Below are positions 12,289 to 23,027 of a DNA stretch of 64,000 bases, piece after piece. The stretch is from positions 62,001 through 126,000 of the forward strand of contig JARWMV010000019.1 of assembly GCA_030998015.1 (NCBI GenBank), given 5' to 3'. The translations under genes were made by a program, and so were the position numbers. Positions within the stretch are counted from its first letter, which is position 1. Each line of letters opens with the position of its first letter. The stretch is from Ceratorhiza oryzae-sativae (lineage: Eukaryota > Basidiomycota > Agaricomycetes > Cantharellales > Ceratobasidiaceae). Below the pieces are notes generated by a model. The model saw only the letters and a program-made list of their open reading frames with translations. It was not told where the DNA came from and did not search any database.

Positions 12289-13862
12289 AGGCACAATCAC
12301 ATGTTGTAGCATTTTTATTTTATTTTATTTAGCATTCAATTTTAGCATGCTACATGATCACAAGGTCAAACTGCACAAGACTGAGTCCAGAGAGAGACAA
12401 GTCCAGAGAGCTGGCCACAGGGACCAGTGACACCAGCAGAGGAGAAAGGGAGAAAGAAGAGGAAGAGGGTGTAAACAAGGGGGGGTCAAGAGTGGGCCCA
12501 AGGGCAATCACATGTTGTAGCACCCCTTGCTCTTGACTGCTCCATCTCTAGCATCACCCCATTGTATGACAGTTGCTGTCCAATTTGGCCATCCAACCTG
12601 TAAGTTTGCTTGCATCTTGGTGCCCCAGTCTCCCTGTTGCTCCACTCCAGGTTCCCCACTCCCTCTGGTTCTGATGGTCTTTATTGTATCAAATTTTCCC
12701 CATGTATCTAGTCATGCATGTTCAATATCAAGTTTTGTTTCCATTCCTGCATGCTTACACATGCACCCAGAGGCTGCCACAGTGCAGTTGAAGGCTAAGA
12801 TGTCAACCAACCACTATAAAACATACTTGTTGACCATAGACACCTTATCATCTCCTATCCATGTCCTTCCTTATCATTTTTTTCACCTTTTCAATCTTTA
12901 CACTTTTGCAAGCTGATTATACTTGGCCAGACCTGACCCTGGATGAGATTGAGCACATTACTCTTGTTCAGGTATGGCTGCCTATAAGAATCTATTCAGA
13001 TAGATAGACCTTGATGTTTTATGATATAAAGGGCTCTTTGGCTTGGGGATCCTCAATCAAATCTCCTCATGCAAAACTGGGATACCCCAAGGTGATGATT
13101 CAGACCAACTGCCTGCAGATTGGCTTTGCACTGCCTTCCACAACGTGATTTCATACAATGCAGCAAGTGGAACTGGTGGACTGGACACCTCACTTCAGTA
13201 GGAGACCAACTGCATGGAAAACCGGGGGCTCAGGAAAAGGTTGTGGGGGTAATAGTGGGCAAATATGCATAATTATCCACCTATGGCAGCTACTGCATTT
13301 AAGAATATGCTACACATTAAAGTGAAGTGTACACATATATGATGGTGTATGATGAAGTGAAACATACTGAGGTTGAGGGTGTGGGTAGTACAGTAGTTGT
13401 GACATTCATCTTCCAACAACAGAGAAATGAGAATTGCCATGTGAGTGTGGTCAGCCTAACAGGGTGTGCTACATGCAGTTCATCTCAAAGCACAGTAGTG
13501 TCAAGTGGTATATATTATTGTACAAGATGTAATAAAAGGTGAGGGGGCAAGAGGTGGTATACTTCATGTAGGAAGCAAGAAATGATCATGAACTTGGTGC
13601 AGTATCACCTTGCAGGGTCCCACTTTCATCTATAAATGCAGTGATTAGCACAGTCAAAGGGTTACACATTGCCCAAGAAGTAGTACCTCAAGGACAGGTG
13701 CAAGAGTCTTGAATGCCTTAAGTGTTAGTGACCTCTAAATGGATGCCTGGCAATATACACACAAAACTTCCTTGCTGGGTCTGTGGTAACCTCAGCACTA
13801 GTGAGCCAGGCCAAGCTGCAATGGTTGAAATAGAATGCAACAGAGGCAGCTTCTTGCTTGAG
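12289..13862 (+). repeat. Repeat Z, uninterrupted CpG-depleted copy
   Basis: It aligns by eye to two separated stretches elsewhere: its left part (12289-12891) to 43456-44042, and its right part (12887-13862) to 52659-53648. The CTTTT at 12887-12891 is the target used by the 8.6-kb transposon in the other copy, so this copy is the empty site. It is CpG-decayed against the 43-kb copy: AATCACATGTTGTAGC here versus GATCACGTGTCGTAGC there. A 16-bp motif of this kind occurs twice inside Z (about 12296 and 12506). The true outer ends are unknown; the right part here runs on without a break. Confidence 0.75.
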
Positions 13863-13958
13863 CCAGTGAACCCCTTCTCATTAGCACTTCATGCACTCTC
13901 TTGCACAGAACCACTTGACACAGATGCCTGTATGCACTGCTCAGCAAGTAACATATGA
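12905..13958 (+). pseudogene. Relic of a multicopy Agaricomycete gene of unknown function (WPDLTLDEI family)
   Basis: A coding-like block DYTWPDLTLDEIEHITLVQ ends at a GT donor (about 12972), then downstream blocks follow. One at 13327-13542 contains FIFQQQRNENCHVSVVSLTG and a YYCTRCNKR cysteine motif. One at 13722-13958 contains KWMPGNIHTKLPCWVCG. The same blocks, in the same order, occur in the second Z copy at 52680-53640, which supports their having been coding. Stops separate them here. The family looks transposon-associated, but I cannot name a domain. Confidence 0.45.
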
Positions 13959-14889
13959 TATATGAACCATGGGTAACACTGACTTGATTTGCACTCCTCA
14001 GTCACTTCAACACTGCCAGCCTTGCTCCCAGAGGCATCTGTACCTCTGGGAGCAAGGCTCACATGCCAGTACCATGGCATGATCACTTTCCCTTCACAAG
14101 TGGACAACCTTTCCTGACATCTTGATATAGGCTTCTGAGGTTGCCAGCAGTAAGAGGTTTGAAGTTTTCCTTGTCCTGGAGTGTACCAACAAGGCAAACA
14201 GTCTAAGCCTAGCATCCTCATTGAGCTCTTGGGTGTGATCTAACCAATCCAGTAGGTGTTGTCACTTCCCAGCAGCACAAGTGATTGCTGCTTGTCCTCT
14301 TGCATGTTTGGTCTTGTTTTGTTCTGTATGAACACACTGCATTGTGATTGCCCTCACTATTTTCAAGCACTTTAGGCATGTGGTTTGTAAGAACTTCCAT
14401 TCCATGCTGGCTACTGTGGTTGAATTTGAATCAATAGAGCACCAGTCATAGAACTTGGGAGTGAAGTTGAAGGCTTTTTGGGATGACCATTGATGGGGAT
14501 GGAGGTGGTGGAATCATTGGGTACATGGATGAACCCAAGGAACTGAGCCAATTCCTGTTGGTGTGACTGAATCAGGTGTGGCAAGGACTTCCACTGAGTG
14601 GCTAGCTTGATAGACTGGCTGCTGGCTGGGCTTGAGCCATGTATTCTAACAAGACTTTGAACCTGAAATCTGTTGTGGCCAGGTCAGTTCATTGCATGAA
14701 TGTCAGTACAGAGCCACTCACTGCAAGGCAATAATGTTGAAAGCATGTGCAATCCAGGACAATAATCCTGGGAGGTGCCCAGAGGTCTGTGCAGTAGGAA
14801 GGTCTGCCACTTGAAGCTCCAAGGCCTTGATTTGTGACATTAGGGACGTTACTATCCTCAATGTCAGAGAAAATAGAAAAAGGTGAAAT
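13889..14889 (-). pseudogene. Minus-strand coding relic, unidentified
   Basis: The minus strand holds broken open stretches (14221-13889 and 14400-14218). The pattern is coding-like after CpG decay, for instance RLRLFALLVHSRTRKT and a segment reading LLLATSEAYIKMSGKVVHL around 14200-14100. Stops interrupt every frame. I recognise no domain. The hairpin at 14018-14059 lies inside it. Confidence 0.25.
14018..14059. repeat. Perfect 17-bp inverted repeat with 8-nt loop
   Basis: AGCCTTGCTCCCAGAGG (14018-14034) and its exact reverse complement (14043-14059) flank the loop CATCTGTA. There is no U-tract, so a terminator is unlikely. It lies within a CpG-depleted coding relic. Confidence 0.85.
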
Positions 14890-15778
14890 TGTTATGGATT
14901 ACTAACATTTTTCTATTATTTTAGTCTGCTCTGCCAACCTCAAGCAATGCCTCTGTAATTAATTTGTATATGCCTCAATTGTCCTATTTTGTGTTCCATT
15001 GAATAGTACAAATTGTCTGCTCTCTATCACATATTTTATTAAGTTTTTTACAGTAAGATCTCAGTGAGATACAGAGGTTGTGATATTTCCTCTTATCAGG
15101 AGATATTGATTACAACATTGCACTGCTCATATCTTGGCAACTGCTCATGCTATCAAAGCAATCTTATGCTCTATCAATAGTTAATCTTCAGCAGTATCTG
15201 CTGCCTGAAGATTGTTGCAATCCACTGGATACTTGTGCTGGAATGGCCTGAAGATCATTAGAATCTTACTGGACCATCAATCAAGATCTAATGACTCCAG
15301 TGAGTCAGGAGAGCCTTCCAAATTGATCTAGAAGCTTCTCTGACTCACTTTATGACTCACTGAGATGTAACCTCTATTCATTACATGCATATACTATGAT
15401 AATATGATCTACAAGCCAATAGCAGGTCTCAGATGCATCAATGCATTCAATCCACACCCTGTCTTTACTCTATTATCCTATACTGGGCTAGGGTGTACCC
15501 CAAGTATAGCAGTACCCTCTTTTGATGATTGCACTGGCATGTGTGTATCTATTTGGCTCTGGAATGCCCTCCTCAGGGTGTCAAAGGACCTCCTCTGAGG
15601 CCCTTCCAGACCACCTCTTCTTACTCAACCAAGACTGGTTATTGGTTGCTTTTTCTTTCTATTTCCTCTCTTGTCTGTGTTTGATTTCTTATATAACTAG
15701 TGCTGAGGAATAAAGTACCATATTAGTTATATACTGTCTGATTCACTGTATCTTATATACAGAGATATATAGGGATAC
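14890..15778 (+). mobile_element. Truncated 1.3-kb family LTR (copy B1)
   Basis: It starts TGTTATGGATTAC and matches copies E and C for about 890 bp, then stops at GGATAC, where copy B2 begins in the opposite orientation. The last ~415 bp, which should follow as AATATTGCCTGA, are missing. It is strongly CpG-depleted. The left flank is GAAAT; no matching duplication is found. Confidence 0.75.
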
Positions 15779-17609
15779 TGTTATGGGTCAGGGTACACTT
15801 AAATATCTAGAGCTTAAGCAAATGTAGTCATGTTAGTATACACTAATCGTACTCAATACTTCTTAGACTAGAGTAAGAAGGCTCCAAGTAGTTGCAATGT
15901 GATCAAGTAACACTCAAGGTAGTCTTAATCTTTCACAGTGTAAACTGACTAATTTATAAGTATAAGGAGCAAGACTACTATGGTCAGGTTCCCTTAGATA
16001 TCTTAAATGTAGTTCAGCCCTAGTCACTTGGACTAATTGATACTAATCTTAATACTAGACTTAAGCCATAGCTTATAGGATAGATGGTGGGCTGCCTAAT
16101 GTGTGTACTTCCTCAGCTACAGGTACTTAAATTTCCTCTAATAGCTGGTACTTAATGTCATGCTCAATCAGGCAATATTGTATCCTTATATATCTCTGTA
16201 TATAAGATACAATGAATCAGACAGTATATAACTAATATGGTACTTTATTCCTGTCAGAGCTACAACCAGAAGGGATGACCCAAACATCTAAGGGGACAAT
16301 GGGAGACCTATAGGCAATAGTGCTGGAGGTCTAAGTCATGACATCAGGGGAAGACATGCAACAAGGAGTAGGGGTGTGATAAGACACAAGGATGTGGAAG
16401 TATGTGCACTTGTCCTTAAGAGGACTGGGCAGGGACTATCGACTGTAAGTCACACAGGTAGTAGAGGGAATACAACAGGAGGTCAAGTTCTGAGGCTTAA
16501 GGCTCTCAGACTCTCCCTTATATTTTCATCTGATGAGCTATATCAAATACACATGTGGTGCAAGACAACTATCATACAATGTAAGAATGGTGCCATGTAA
16601 CAGAATATTCCAGAAGGTACAACAGAACATAAACAACAACAAGGTCACATGATCATGTAAGTAATTCTATGCACATATCTGATTAAATAGGACTTGTCCA
16701 AAAATATGAGAAGGAGAGATATATAAAATATAGGAAAATCATAATAAAATCTGTGTTGTGGTCTAGGCCATGACAATTCCTCAGTACTAGTTATATAAGA
16801 AATCACACACAGACAAGAGAGATAGAAAGAGAAAAGAAACCAATAACCAGTCTGGGTTGAGTAAGAGGAGGTGGTCTGGAAGGGCCTCAGATGAGGTCCT
16901 GTTACACCCTGAGGAGGGCATTCCAGAGCCAAATAGATGCATGCATGCCAGTGCAATCATCAAAAGAGGGCACTGCTATACTTGGGGTACACCCTAGCCC
17001 AGTATAGGATAAGAGAGTAAAGATAGGGCATGGATCAAAGGCAATGATGCATCTGAAACCTGCTATTGGCTTGTAGATCATATTATCATAGTATATACAT
17101 GTAATGAATGGAGGCTACATCTCAGTGAGTCATAAAGTGAGTCAGAGAAGCTTCTGGATCAATTTGGAAGGCTCTCCTGACTCACTGGAGTCATTAGATC
17201 TTGATTGATGGTCCAGTAAGATTCTAATGATCTTTGGGCCATTCCAGTGCAAGGATCTGGTGATTGCAACAATCTTTGGGCAGCAGATACTGCCAAAGAT
17301 TAGCTATCACTAGAGCATAAGATTGCTTTGATAGCATCAGTGGTTGCCAAGATATGAGCAGTGTAATGTTGTCATCAATTTCTCCTGATAAGAGGAAATA
17401 TTGCAACCTCTATATCTCTCTGAGTTCTTAAGATAAAATCACGATAAAATATGCGTAGGAGAGAGGAGATTTTGTACTATTTAATGAAACACAAATAGTA
17501 CAAATTCAGATGCATACAAATTCATTTTATTTCAAGAAAATTACAGAGGCATTGCTTGAGGTTGGCAGAGCAGACTAAAATAATAGAAAAATGTTAGTGA
17601 TCCATAACA
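15779..17609 (-). mobile_element. 1.3-kb family LTR (copy B2), minus orientation, holding a nested LTR
   Basis: Ends are TGTTATGGGTC and CCATAACA. Without the nested 524-bp LTR and its duplicated 5 bp, it is about 1302 bp, in line with the other copies. Flanks GATAC and GTAGG do not match, so it is not a simple insertion. Its left neighbour is truncated copy B1 and its right neighbour is the truncated RT end of LINE1. Confidence 0.75.
16252..16775 (+). mobile_element. Solo LTR, 524 bp, nested in copy B2
   Basis: It starts TGTCAGAGCT and ends GGCCATGACA, so the ends are inverted (TGTCA / TGACA). A perfect 5-bp duplication ATTCC flanks it (16247-16251 and 16776-16780). TATATAAAATA and AATAAAA near 16710-16750 suggest plus orientation. 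No other copy is in the window. Confidence 0.85.
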
Positions 17610-20305
17610 GTAGGATGCCTGTGCATGCATTGAGTGCATCAGTTGGTGATGTTTGTAAGGCCCTGGTGATGTTGAGTGCCAAGATGCATTGAATCAACTG
17701 CAAGTGTTTTGTGAAGCCTGATGCACCAAGTTCTCTGGTTCCAAGCTTGTTCCTGCAGATGTGTTCCTACCAGACATCAGCTGCATATGTCACTTTCAGT
17801 AGAAAAACTGCCTGATGTACACAACATGCCACCTCTGGCTTCAGACCATGCCTTGTTCTGGATACCTTCCTCAAGAGGTTAACCCAAGTAGTGGCTGTCT
17901 TCAGCACTCCTGCTCTCTGCTCTCCCCATCTCAACTCCTTGTTGAAAAACACTCCCAGAAAGCAGTGAAATCTGACTGGCTTGATTTGCACATTGCTGAT
18001 CTGAATCAACTTTGCTTTCTTCTCCTTGCTCCTCATAAATCCAACTAATGCCATCTTGTCCAATGTGAACTTTGACATGTGTGCCTCTGCCCACTTCAGA
18101 GCTCCCCCTTCCCTTTCCATCATATCCTTGAGCATCTCCTCCACCTGCTCCATAGTTGCCACCCTTGTCAACAGAGCCACATCATCAATATATCCAACTG
18201 CCAGCTCCTCCCTCTTGCCCCTCCCTGTTGGTGCTTGAACCACCCTAATTAGGTCACTGTTGTAAAAAATATAGAAAATACAAGAGAGTGGACAGCCCTG
18301 GTCTATCCTGTGTTTAATTTCAAACTTTTCAGATTCATAGTTGTCAAATTTGAGCAAAGTGGTCTGACTGGCTAGTTTGTGTTCCATCCATGTTACATAG
18401 TCCTCAGGAATTCCATTTTTCTGTAGATTGTGTGCCAACCTGGCAGGGCTTGCATTTGGGAATGCACCTGAGATGTCTAGGAAGAGCCCAGCCACTACAT
18501 CTCTGTTGTGCCATGCATTCTTGATGAACAAGGTAAGCATGTGCATAGAGTCAGATGTCATACACCCTTGTCTACCTCCAAAGTGGTGCCCAGGTACTAG
18601 ATTCCACTTTTCTGCTATTCTTTTGAGTTCTTCCACAACACAGGCCAACAGTAGTTTTGAAATGACATTAAGGAGTGCAATTGGTCAATAGGCTTTGGGT
18701 TTCATATAGTCCAGTTTTCCTGGTTTCTGTAGAACAATAGTAGTTGATTCTCACCAGGCTTGCAGGTAGTATTTCAGAGTGAAGGTTGCTCAGTAGAGGG
18801 GTACTAGTAGGGGTACAAGCATGTCAGCACAGTGTATGTAGATGCAGTTGGGTATTCCATCTGGGCCAGGTGCTTTATATGGGTGGAGTTTAGCAATCAC
18901 TTGATGCAGCTGTGCACCTGTCACTCTTCAGAATGGTTCTACATTGTCAACATAGTCCTCTTCATCAGATGGTGCATTAGCTTCAGGAGTTGGGAAGAAG
19001 GTGTCATAGAAAACTGATCCCTTCTCCTCATTTGCTTTGCATTCTCATTTCTCACCATCTGGTTCATTGACTATTAGGGTGGGGATCCTAGTTGCACCTC
19101 CATCCCCTTTAGCACTCATGAGATATCTGTGGACTATCCATAGGTCATCTGTGTCAGCTGTGTTGATGAAGTTATTCCAGCACAGCTTCTGTGAATCCTT
19201 CAGTGCATTTCTGAAGTCTTCTTCAGCCTGTTTAAGTTCATTGTACACCAGGTGACCCATCTTGTAATCATAACAGTTAACTGTTCTACTCAGCTTGTTT
19301 TTTTTGCTTTCCAAAGTTCCATGAGCTGGGGTGTCCACCAGCATTTTGAGTGCAGGCTCTGTTTGACTGCCAGGACCAATTCTTCAATAGTCACTTGGAT
19401 AGCTTGAATTAAGTCTCCTAGTCACTTGTTGAAGTTCCTAATCAAGGTGACTTTCTCTGTAGGCAGCACATCAGTTTGAATTTTAAGTTTTTCTTTGAAC
19501 TCATCCCAATTGGTCTTCATGTAGTTCCTTTGTGTTTCTGTCTTTGCCCTCTTGCATGCAAGATTTATCACTGTGTGGATTGCAAAGTGATTGGTTGAAG
19601 AGATGTTCAGGTCAGGGGTGGCCATGCAGAGATTGACATTATCCTTGAGCCTTGACAAAATAAACATGTTGTCTAGCCTGGAGAGGTTTTTAGTAGTGTA
19701 CAATTTATGTTAGGCATCCCACTGGGTAGGGTCATAACAAGGTTGTAGTTTGAGGTCAGCTCAATCAACTTCTCTGCTGCCTCCAGTCATGCATCTGTAC
19801 AAAGGTGTTTGTTCCTCAGTTCATCCTAGAGTGGGTGGTGTTGATTGAAACTGCCTAGCAATATAATGTTGATGTTCCTAGGTAGGCTTGCTAGGTGGGA
19901 CTCCAAGAGCTCAATTGTGTTGTTGTGTGCACTGTCATTATAGACATTATAGATCCTAGTTTTCCCCTGGGAAGTTTCAAGTTTGACTGCTGTGACATCT
20001 GCCATTCCTAGTGCTATTGTTTGCCAGCAGTTGGTCAAGAGTTTTCAGTTAACTAGTAGAAGCAATCTAGAGTGTGGTTGGCTGTCCTGAAGGTGGTTCA
20101 TAGGATATACTGAGATTCATTTAGATGTTATTCCAATGGCATTTTTATTGTTGAGGGCCAGTTCCTGCATGGCTAGTATATCCCATTTGCCTGGATTTGC
20201 CACTTTCATAAGGTTGTGGTGAGCAAAGGGAGATGTGTTGATGTTTTGCTGCCATATCCTGAGTTTTCCTAGTTCCAAGTTATCTGTGTTAGGTTGTCTA
20301 GGCAT
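17610..20305 (-). pseudogene. LINE1 ORF2: endonuclease plus reverse transcriptase, 3' truncated
   Basis: Minus strand. The ATG at 20305-20303 starts an apurinic-like endonuclease: LRIWQQNINTS, then DILAMQELALN; later IILLGSFNQHHPL, a decayed GDFN.HHP motif (about 19870-19830); and a C-terminal part (19703-19422). The reverse transcriptase follows at 18648-17767 with HHFGGRQG, LFLDISGAFPNA, RIDQGCPLSCIFY and the catalytic YIDDVALL. Coding sense continues to 17610, where copy B2 cuts it off, so RNase H and the 3' end are lost. Stops and frameshifts break it between 19703 and 18648 and again at 20116-20039. Plus-strand readings here are shadows. LINE1 resembles LINE2 at 54.9-62.5 kb. Confidence 0.75.
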
Positions 20306-21048
20306 GAGCAGTTTCCTGGGGTACTAGCATGCTGGTAGGCAAAGGGGTCAGGGTGTTGATGTATTCAGTGAGTGTCACTTGTCTAGGGGGGATGACTGAT
20401 CTGCCAGGTGCTGGTTGAGCTATGTTATCCAGTTGTGGGTGGATTTCCTGGGGGCCTAGTGTTGGTTTGACCAGGGTTGGTGCTGGAGCATATGTGTGTT
20501 CCTTGTGTGTGTGGGGGTTGGAAACATTGCTCCATCTCTCCAGCTCCAAGGAGCTCCCAGGTCCACAATTCACTAGTAACATAGAAACATAGCAGTTCTG
20601 TGGGATTCAATCCGATAGGTTGGCACACCTGGTGGCATAGCTGGGGCACAAGGTTGACCAGGTTGGGTGTCCCTTGGTCTTGCATGTTACACAGTAGGTG
20701 TTGAGTTGGTTTGTGCAGTTCTCCATCCAGTGCTCACCCCTGCAGGTACCAGACATTTGAGGGGCTGTGCAACTCCTGGCCTGGTGTCCTGGTAGTTGGC
20801 AGTTGTAGCATTGGAGTGGAGTGGAGAGCAACTTCACCATAGAGCAGTCTTTCCCCTCCATCATCATCCAATTAGCAATCCACATGTTTGCCATCTCTTT
20901 CATCAAGCAGTGAATGATCAGGTGTGTGTGACATTGTTTGGGCTCACATTTCAACATGTCCTTGATCCACCTCAGGCTAAGGATTGAGCCTTTTGGTAGG
21001 TTGTTGGACTCTTCAAGATGGTCAACAGTTGCTTTCTTGGTTACATTG
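20298..21048 (-). pseudogene. LINE1 ORF1, C-terminal part with zinc knuckles
   Basis: The minus-strand reading continues from the segment right of the gypsy element: the codons for LNVTK are followed by KATVDHLEESNNL. A gag-like nucleic-acid-binding region follows with CYNCQLPGHQARSC and further Cys/His motifs (CRGEHWMENC, CVTCKTKGHPTWSTLC) at 20850-20650, then a Pro-rich tail ending in a stop at 20298-20300. The ORF2 ATG overlaps this stop by a few nucleotides. Frames change near 20640, so it is damaged. CpG is absent. Confidence 0.7.
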
Positions 21049-21831
21049 TGTTATGACCCGTCAAACGGACATAACAAAACAACCAAATATTTCTACAGAT
21101 TTATGGCATTTTTCCTAAGCGGAACAAGCCATAAACAAGGTCACGTGACCTCGGCGCTTAGCCAGCGCTTATGGTGGTTACCCCGAACTCGCTCCAGCAT
21201 TTCTCTCCCTTGTTACTTGGAGCGAGGAGCAAGTTATCACATGATCTTGGCGCTTACAGCATGATCACGTGACCTCAGCGCCTACAGTGGTTACCCTGAA
21301 CTTGCTCCAGCATTTCTCTCCCTTGTTACTTGGAGCGAAGGAGCAAGTTATCACATGATCTTGGCGCTTACAGCATGATCACGTGACCTCAGCGCCTACG
21401 GTGGTTACCCTGAACTCGCTCCAGCATTTCTCTCCCTTGTTACTTGGAGTGAGGAGCGAGTTGTCACATGATCTCGGCGCTTACGACAGGATCACGTGAC
21501 CTCAGCACCTACCCCTCGGACCTTGCGCGGCTCTATAAGATTCAGAGCCGCACAAACTTAAGACAAACAATTACCTAACCCATAGTACTGTACATAACCT
21601 ACACCTACTGCGGAGTGTGCTTAGATAATACGTCTGCAGCCACCGCAGCCACAGGCATATATAAGGAGGATAAAGCAAGACTGGGCGCCTCAGCTTGCTT
21701 TATCTTGTCAACCACCATAGACCATAGCAAACACTGTAACTAGAACACTCAATACATACTGCATAGCACCAAACCGTCAACGCAGCCACTACTTAAGTGC
21801 TCCACAAGGGAGCCTCCAGAGGGTCATGACA
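21049..21831 (+). repeat. 5' LTR of the chromovirus, with three ~113-bp tandem units
   Basis: It runs from TGTTATGACC to GGTCATGACA. Tandem units start at about 21175, 21288 and 21402 (113-114 bp each), and each carries CACGTG/CACATG E-box-like sites. The promoter lies at 21527-21551. Sister solo LTRs at 56810, 58046 and 55084 carry two, two and one units. Confidence 0.9.
21527..21551 (+). promoter_or_regulatory. LTR TATA box inside a perfect 8-bp hairpin
   Basis: GCGGCTCT and AGAGCCGC are exact inverted repeats around the loop ATAAGATTC, so the TATAAGA box (21534-21540) straddles the stem-loop junction. The 3' LTR keeps the TATA box, but its left arm is CpG-decayed (GCAGCTCT). Confidence 0.6.
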
Positions 21832-21952
21832 TTATAAAGCAAGCTCTTAACTTAACTGGTGGCGAACATAAGTATACTGCACAGATACTAAGGGCTGAGT
21901 ACACGAGAAAACCAGCTAACTCCTGTGATACATAAGAGAACACAAGGAAACT

Positions 21953-22879
21953 ATGTCACAGAGACCACAAACTCGATCTCAAAGCAGAGTGGCAAATAGT
22001 AGGCCACAATCACCCAAACCCATTGCTTCCCCAGAGGCGGAAGGTAACCCAGATGAGACCCTCCAAGGAATGCCAGGGGGGTTGCCACAAAACCCACGAC
22101 CAGTGGCTCAACCCAACCCCACTCGGGCCCCCATCCTGGGAGGGGAAATAGGGGGAATACCACTCCGCAGCCCTCAACCACCAATTCACCTGATAAATCC
22201 AGACCCAGAAGATATCTCAAATCCAGAGAGGGATGAGGTAGAAGATATGACCCAAACCATATACGAACAAGGCACGGCCTTGGTGGAAGAGGCAAGGACA
22301 CAACCCCAGCCAGGTCCCGGAACCATAGCCACTGCCAACCCTATTCACACCATTGCCACGGCCATCAGGGCAGGGCTCAAGGAACTTAGAGACAATAATC
22401 ATAGGGAACTAGAAAAGGCAATCACAGGTATAAATCAGTGTCAAATATCACTAACCCGACAAGAAGGAAATGTGGACTGGATGGTAAGGTCTATGGAAAC
22501 ATCCAACAAAAATGTCCTCTATGTGGCAAAGAACCAGGACGACCTAAAAGCAGAAATGGGGAACCTGATAAAAGAATTAAAGGACATCTCCATGGAAATA
22601 AACCAGGTACTGGGAATGCAAGAGCGAAAGCTCGAAAGCTTAGAGAAGAAAACCGAAAACACAGGGGAGATCCTAATCGCACTAGAACAACAGGTAACTG
22701 ATCTAGGAAATGAGCTCCGGAAAACAACTGAAGCAGGAAGGCCAAGGGAAAGGACAGAAGAAACCAGGGGAAGAACTAGGGTGGTCATAGGAAGCCCCTC
22801 ACAATCCCCCTCAGCCTCCCCAGTACGAACACCTTTTCTGGGAAGAACCTTCCAGGCTGAGTCCACAATAAGACCCTGA
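21953..22879 (+). pseudogene. Gag N-terminal region of the chromovirus, internally deleted
   Basis: The ATG at 21953 follows the LTR by 121 bp. The product starts with a basic, Pro-rich segment (RPQTRSQSRVANSRPQSPKP) and contains a probable coiled coil (about residues 150-260). TGA at 22877-22879 stops it. In the same frame after the stop comes PSKFNGKKGKKA, the usual lead-in to the gypsy capsid domain (..P..F.GKKG..). The capsid core and zinc knuckle are then missing, and the sequence jumps to the protease by 23028. The TGA may come from CGA. So gag has one stop and a large deletion, and the element could not make its own particles. Confidence 0.75.
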
Positions 22880-23027
22880 ACAGAACCTCCATCCCAAGCA
22901 AACCAACCTACCCTTGCTGCAAACCACACTCCTAAGGAGGCAAGACTAGGGAGACCCAGCAAATTTAATGGGAAAAAGGGGAAGAAAGCAGCTCTGAGTC
23001 GGAAAACTAATTGGTCCTACCACGTCC

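Noticed and set aside
3171..21048. Classical RIP as in ascomycetes
   Set aside because: The changes I can compare between copies are CG to TG/CA, not mainly CA to TA. A CpG-directed process is the better fit, pending a count.
21832..21880. Primer binding site next to the 5' LTR
   Set aside because: A TGG-starting stretch (near 21857) lies about 25 nt from the LTR end, too far for a usual site, and I cannot match it to a tRNA.
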